Positions 62,517-64,000 of a DNA stretch of 64,000 nucleotides are shown in pieces. A program made the position numbers and the translations under genes. Below the pieces are notes generated by a model. The model did not search any database and was not told the origin of the DNA. It saw only the letters and a list, made by a program, of their open reading frames with translations. This DNA comes from Pseudomonadota bacterium (GTDB lineage: Bacteria > Pseudomonadota > Alphaproteobacteria > Rhizobiales > Rhizobiaceae), in NCBI GenBank assembly GCA_023390055.1, contig JAEWDP010000099.1, positions 1-64,000 of the forward strand. Direction: 5' to 3'. How positions within the stretch are numbered: position 1 is the stretch's first letter; each line of letters begins with the position of its first letter.

Positions 62517-62740
62517 CTATGCTCTGGAAAGCAGGAGACGAATACCTGCATAACCGAAGAACGCGGAAAGTGTGGATTCGATCCACCGTCGTCCCTTCTG
62601 ATAGGCGCGCGCCATCGGCGGTGTCGAGAACACCAGTGCATAGCCTCCGAAAACCAAGATTCCGAACATCGCGCAGCCGACCACAATCACAGCAGCGCCT
62701 CGCCCGGCATGATCTAGCGCCGGGCTTTGGTGCCGCCATC
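62517..62740 (-). pseudogene. LysE-family exporter, C-terminal remnant
   Basis: A short minus-strand frame reads MFGILVFGGYALVFS, then MARAYQKGRRWIESTLSAFFG and ends IRLLLSRA at a TAG (62517-62519). This matches the last helices of LysE/RhtB amino acid exporters. The first two thirds of the gene are absent. A few further in-frame codons without family features lie upstream to about 62740. Confidence 0.65.
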
Positions 62741-62910
62741 TGGTGTTACCGGCCGATTGCGCAGCCCAAGCGGCTCAGGAACGGCGTCATAGAACCAGGC
62801 AGCGCAGGAAAGATCACTTACCCCAACCGTAATGTGACTGAACATGCAAACGGGTTCCCCTCGGCCGTCGCAAGATTCCGGCCCCGCTCACAGGCTGACA
62901 GCGGGATCAT

Positions 62911-63228
62911 TTAGGCAAATTTGAGCGTCGATATCGGTGGCTGCCGGACATTGGCGTATGCATGTCCGGGCAATATTTCGCGCCAGGCATCTACCGCATT
63001 GACGGCCCCGGTCATCGTATTGAAGTCGCGGCCCGGAATGATTCTTTTTTGGCCCATCACAGCTTCTCGTCGGCGATGCGCGGATCGGTCTCCCAGACCA
63101 TGACGCTGGCCGTACCGCCGCTTAAGCGCCGGTTTCCTACAAGACCAGGTCAGCAGCCGTGTCGCTTCAAGCTTGTCGAGCAGAATGGCGCGGGTGCTCC
63201 AGCCATAGGGCAACACCAGCCGGTTCAT
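62911..63228 (-). other. Unrecognised open frame in a degraded stretch
   Basis: This 105-codon frame has unusual composition in its first half (many Arg and Trp) and a more protein-like second half (GRDFNTMTGAVNAVDAWREI). It may be the out-of-frame remains of another gene. I recognise no family and would not treat it as an expressed protein. Confidence 0.25.
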
Positions 63229-63285
63229 GTCATCGACAAGACCCGGTGTCGTCGCGCTCGGAAATCCGCCACCACTGCTGCGATA

Positions 63286-63498
63286 TCAATCCCTTGTCCG
63301 GTACTTTTCCGGCATGATGAAGACTTCGTCCGCACGTCCGTATCCACCATCGGGTACTTCCTCGATCAGGACCATCGTGGTCGGACGCACGACCTCTCCA
63401 AAATAGCCGACCATAAGTTCGGTCGTCTTGTGGATGAGCTCTTCCTTCTGTGCTGTCGAAAGCGAAGCCTGAGGCAGTTTGTAGTTCGCGAAAGGCAT
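63286..63498 (-). CDS. 4-oxalocrotonate tautomerase family protein
   Basis: This 70-residue protein begins Met-Pro, giving the N-terminal catalytic proline of the tautomerase superfamily, and continues FANYKLPQASLSTAQKEEL with PTTMVLIEEVPDGGYGRADE. It is longer than the classical 62-residue enzymes but fits the group found beside SDR genes. It probably tautomerises an alpha-keto or enol acid. It is 29 bases downstream of the SDR gene and likely in one transcript with it. Confidence 0.88.
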   Translation of the reverse strand: MPFANYKLPQASLSTAQKEELIHKTTELMVGYFGEVVRPTTMVLIEEVPDGGYGRADEVFIMPEKYRTRD

Positions 63499-63527
63499 TG
63501 CGTGCTCCTTGAATTTGAGGCGTTATA

Positions 63528-64000
63528 TTAGACTGCGCCGCCATTGGCGCGGATGGTCTGGCCGTTGATCCAGCGACTTTCCGGCCCCGCCAGGAAAGCG
63601 ATGGTGTCGGAGATGTCGTTGGGACGACCGAGACGGCCGAGCGGGATCATTCGCGTGATGCTGGAGACCAATTCATCGGACTTGCCGCGCATGAAGAAAT
63701 CAGTTTCGACAGGGCCGGGCGAGATCGCATTGACGGTGATGCCGCGTGGGCCCAACTCCTTGGCAAGTACATGCGTCAGCGCCTCGATCCCGGCCTTTGT
63801 CGCGGCATACAATCCGTAACCTGGCTGGTAGAAGCCCACTACGCTTGAGGACAAGCTGATGATTCGCCCGCCATCGCGCAACCTCATGGCGCCCTCACGC
63901 ATGCCGCGGAACGTGCCACCAAGATTGATGGCACAGTGCTCGTCGAAATCTGCGTCCGTCGCGTCGGCTACCGTTGACAGCCGCATCGTGCCTGCATTGT
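63528..64000 (-). CDS. SDR-family oxidoreductase, C-terminal part (5' end outside window)
   Basis: The frame is open to the window edge. It shows the SDR NAG motif at the very edge (NAGTMRLSTV), the Ser of ISLSSSVVG, the catalytic Tyr-Lys in YGLYAATKAG and NAISPGPVETDFF near the cofactor. The 3' end is ENGQTIRANGG-like (RWINGQTIRANGGAV). The coenzyme-binding N-terminus lies beyond the window. It is a classical NAD(P)-dependent short-chain dehydrogenase or reductase with unknown substrate. Confidence 0.93.
   Translation of the reverse strand, partial: NAGTMRLSTVADATDADFDEHCAINLGGTFRGMREGAMRLRDGGRIISLSSSVVGFYQPGYGLYAATKAGIEALTHVLAKELGPRGITVNAISPGPVETDFFMRGKSDELVSSITRMIPLGRLGRPNDISDTIAFLAGPESRWINGQTIRANGGAV

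Overview
The window looks like a chromosomal (or chromid) segment of an alphaproteobacterium of the Hyphomicrobiales, most likely Rhizobiaceae. This rests on the metC-aapJQMP arrangement, a DUF3422 protein, the hutIHU / hutFC layout, a zf-CHCC (NDUFS6-like) protein, an alternative aa3-type oxidase with fused subunits I and III, and many small rhizobial-type proteins of unknown function. No plasmid or phage backbone and no rRNA operon is visible. One tRNA gene, tRNA-Lys(CTT), is present.

Layout. 1-5.2 kb: the end of an M20 amidohydrolase, an aspartase-family lyase, a GlxA-type regulator, a SAM methyltransferase, tRNA-Lys and a small stress-like protein. 5.5-14.6 kb: a respiratory block with a fused cytochrome c oxidase I-III, subunit II, membrane helpers (DUF2231 and CopD/HemJ-like), periplasmic Cu/Zn superoxide dismutase, and a three-subunit membrane dehydrogenase (triheme cytochrome c, GMC flavoprotein, Tat-exported small subunit). 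15-20.7 kb: small hydrophilic proteins behind a possible EcfG promoter, an isoaspartyl methyltransferase, a ZIP-like transporter, DUF3422 and a DddQ-like cupin with a 3' frameshift. 20.8-34 kb: histidine utilisation. hutI-hutH-CoA transferase-acyl-CoA dehydrogenase-hutU and a polar amino acid ABC transporter run leftwards. hutF-hutC-hisC run rightwards. Three evenly spaced HutC-type boxes lie between the two arms.

34-42 kb is accessory and partly decayed: a broken vapBC pair, an intact hipBA with palindromic operators, a second hipBA cut short and facing it, an AraC/hydrolase pair, an integrase fragment, a broken inositol-monophosphatase gene and a 5'-truncated dimethylglycine-dehydrogenase-like gene. 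42-53 kb returns to core-like genes: DUF2798, an SH3 protein, aapJQMP, metC, a flavin monooxygenase, zf-CHCC, a hydrolase, cysE and an FMN reductase. 53-60 kb is a TctABC uptake system with a CoA transferase, an HMG-CoA-lyase-like enzyme, a thioesterase and an IclR regulator. Two identical palindromes control the divergent promoters. 60-64 kb is degraded again: a frameshifted toxin-like gene, an XRE regulator, remnants of DJ-1/PfpI and LysE genes, then a tautomerase and a partial SDR dehydrogenase.

The most interesting candidate system is the histidine cluster. A type III CoA transferase and an acyl-CoA dehydrogenase sit, translationally coupled, between hutH and hutU. This suggests that imidazolepropionate (or another imidazole acid) is activated to its CoA ester, oxidised to urocanoyl-CoA and released as urocanate for HutU. 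The second candidate is the IclR-controlled Tct / CoA transferase / lyase cluster, which looks like a route for a branched hydroxy-dicarboxylate such as 3-hydroxy-3-methylglutarate or citramalate. Five genes in the window carry single-base frameshifts, so either real gene decay or assembly indels should be considered.
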